A DNA stretch of 64,000 bases, taken from NCBI RefSeq assembly GCF_028009165.1, contig NC_079244.1, forward strand, positions 3,534,001 through 3,598,000, in the 5' to 3' direction. The translations under genes and the position numbers were made by a program. Origin of the DNA: Akanthomyces muscarius (lineage: Eukaryota; Ascomycota; Sordariomycetes; Hypocreales; Cordycipitaceae). Position 1 is the stretch's first letter. Every line of letters starts with the position of its first letter. Positions 62,329 to 64,000 of this stretch are shown piece by piece. The notes beneath the pieces are model-generated. The model searched no databases, was not told the DNA's origin, and worked only from the letters and a program-made list of their open reading frames with translations.

Positions 62329-64000
62329 ATGCTCTCAGCCTTTACTGCGCGCCCGATCATTGAGCTGCGGCCGCGCGACAAATCCAAGATTGAAACAATT
62401 ATTGCCCATGGTGCGTATTTTGGGGACCCAGAAGCGATGGCGCAGCCGGCGAATCGTTCCGCAGCAATGTTGGGGAGAGCTGGCGGCGGACGTCATCACA
62501 CTATGGGCTAGGCTCGATGCTAATCAACTCCGAATCACAGGCGATCGCATTCTTGTCGGCCTCAACAGCGGCGCGCTCCGAATTTACAGACTCAACGAGC
62601 CGACCGCAGCCATCGAAAACGGACACGCCGCCAGCAACTCCATATCGAGCAGCCTCCCGCGGAACAGCAGCGACCACCCGCAGCGTCCGTCGTCACGCGG
62701 CTCCTCACGACCGACCGACCTCCTGCGTGAGGTTGAGAAATTCTCTACGCGCGCCATCGAGCAGCTCGCCATCATCAAGGAGGCCAACACCATCGTGTCG
62801 CTTTCCAACTATCATGTGTCGCTGCACGACCTGCAAACCTACGAGCTCATCGAGACACTCGACAAGACCAAGAATGCGTCGGGCTTCGCCGTCACCTCCA
62901 ACATTGTCAAAGACCCAGACACGGGCATTCCGGAGATTATCTCTCGGCTCGCTGTTGCCGTGAAACGGCGCCTGCTGCTCTGGAGCTGGCACGACTGCGA
63001 GCTCGGCGGCGATACCGCCGAGGTGGTGCTGGCTGAGTCGATTCGCAGTGTGACGTGGGCGAGTGCCACCAAGGTCGTCTGTGGCATGAATGGCGGCTAC
63101 GTCATGGTCGATGCCCTCACTCGTGAGGTGGAGGATGTCACCGGCCCGGGCACAGTCGGCGCAGCTGGACAAAGCAGTCGATTTGGCGCCGTCAGCAGTG
63201 CTGGTATGGGCTACATGGGACTGGGCGGATATATGCCGAAGCCGCTGGCGTCCAAGCTAGCCGATGGTCAGGTTCTTCTTGCCAAGGACATCAATACGCT
63301 GTTCATCGACGACACAGGTAAGCCGCTGGATAAGAGACAGATACCTTGGGCGACAGCACCAGAGTCTATCGGCTATTCATATCCGTACATCGTGGCTCTG
63401 CAGCCACCAGCAAAGGGGTCACTAGAAGTGCGCAACCCGGACACTCTTTCGCTCGTGCAGACGATATCACTTCCCGGCGCAGCGCAGTTATACTTCCCGC
63501 CCCCGAATGTCAGCCTGGCGCATGCCGGCAAGGGTTTCCACATCTCTAGTGAACGATGTGTTTGGAAAATGGGCGCAACGGATTACGATGCGCAAGTCAA
63601 GGAGCTGGTTGATGCTGGCAACTACGACGAAGCGATTAGCGTCCTGAATATGCTGGAAGATGCGCTCTTGCAGAGTAAAACAGAGACTTTGAGGGAGGTC
63701 AAGATGCAAAAAGCAGAGGTGCTCTTTGACGAGAAGAAGTATCGCAAGGCAATGGACCTTTTTAACGAGGACGACGTACACGCACCTCCAGAGCGAGTGC
63801 TGGCCTTGTATCCGCCCATCATCTCCGGCGAGCTCTCCAAGTGGGCTGGCAGAGAGGAAACCACACAAGCAGGCGATGCCGACGACACCGCGCCACGAAC
63901 GAGTGTCGAGACTCGGCGGAAATCCGAAGATGCTGGCGAAAACACTTCCACGGTTGGTCGTTTCGCCGGATATTTCATGGGGTCCCAACGTAAGACGGCT
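62329..64000 (+). CDS. VAM6: VAM6/VPS39 HOPS subunit, 5' part (runs off window)
   Basis: Exon 1 (62329-62410) encodes 27 residues plus one base and joins across a 130-nt intron (GTGCGT donor, GCTAATC branch, CACAG acceptor) to an exon open from 62541 to the window edge. The ~514 visible residues contain the N-terminal CNH/beta-propeller region (DRILVGLNSGALRIYRL, VSLHDLQTYELI, KRRLLLWSW, IRSVTWASATKVVCGMNGG). The Vps39 domain 1 follows (AGNYDEAISVLNMLE, EVLFDEKKYRKAMDLFNEDDV, ERVLALYPPIISGELSKW). The protein is a HOPS tethering subunit that binds the Rab7 homologue Ypt7 on the vacuole. The remaining clathrin-repeat half lies outside the window. Confidence 0.9.

Overview
The window is nuclear DNA of a filamentous ascomycete, most likely a sordariomycete and probably hypocrealean. 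The evidence is the many 50-200 nt introns with GT(A/G)AGT-type donors and CTAAC/CTGAC branch sites, the recognisable fungal housekeeping genes, and one AT-rich transposon relic that looks RIP-mutated. The species cannot be named from sequence alone. I see no rRNA, no convincing tRNA and no CRISPR array. Gene density is about one per 2.5 kb on both strands, with one gene desert of about 5 kb.

Layout. 0-3.4 kb: a tandem pair of unnamed fungal paralogues, the second carrying nested coding repeats. 3.9-9.3 kb: a head-to-head pair of translation genes, EFL1 (60S subunit maturation GTPase) and eIF3 subunit L. 9.3-14.4 kb: no gene found. 14.4-24.9 kb: a universal-stress-domain gene with a ~1 kb intron flanked by a direct repeat, a small Hmp1/CsbD-like gene with a GC-AG intron, a Golgi pH regulator, a Nudix hydrolase and an OPT oligopeptide transporter. 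24.9-27.9 kb: non-coding DNA ending in an 804-bp TIR element with TA target duplication. 27.9-33.6 kb: an AAA ATPase with a long unknown N-terminal half, and a mitochondrial LEA-like helical protein.

34.7-43.8 kb is an accessory-looking block: a dienelactone-hydrolase/SnoaL-type fusion, a divergent short-chain dehydrogenase, an FAD monooxygenase, a truncated and frameshifted adenylosuccinate synthetase copy, and a probably secreted amidase. 44.8-52.7 kb holds a small Cys-containing orphan, a wax-synthase-like membrane acyltransferase tail-to-tail with a divergent Sec11-type signal peptidase, a LURP-one-related protein and a Cys/His (zinc-finger-like) protein. 53-64 kb holds a TilS-type tRNA-Ile lysidine synthetase, a BTB protein, a second Nudix enzyme with a polyalanine tract, an F-box/ankyrin protein and the 5' part of VAM6/VPS39, cut by the window edge.

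Most loci are single genes rather than operating units. The possible functional groupings are the EFL1/eIF3L divergent promoter, the DLH-SDR-FMO-amidase block, and the acyltransferase/signal peptidase pair. I do not see an unmistakable new system. The strongest leads are the tandem paralogues with nested repeats, the repeat-flanked USP intron, the adenylosuccinate synthetase relic inside the oxidoreductase block, and the AAA ATPase N-terminal domain. Splice sites are inferred by eye from frame, family similarity and branch/acceptor signals.
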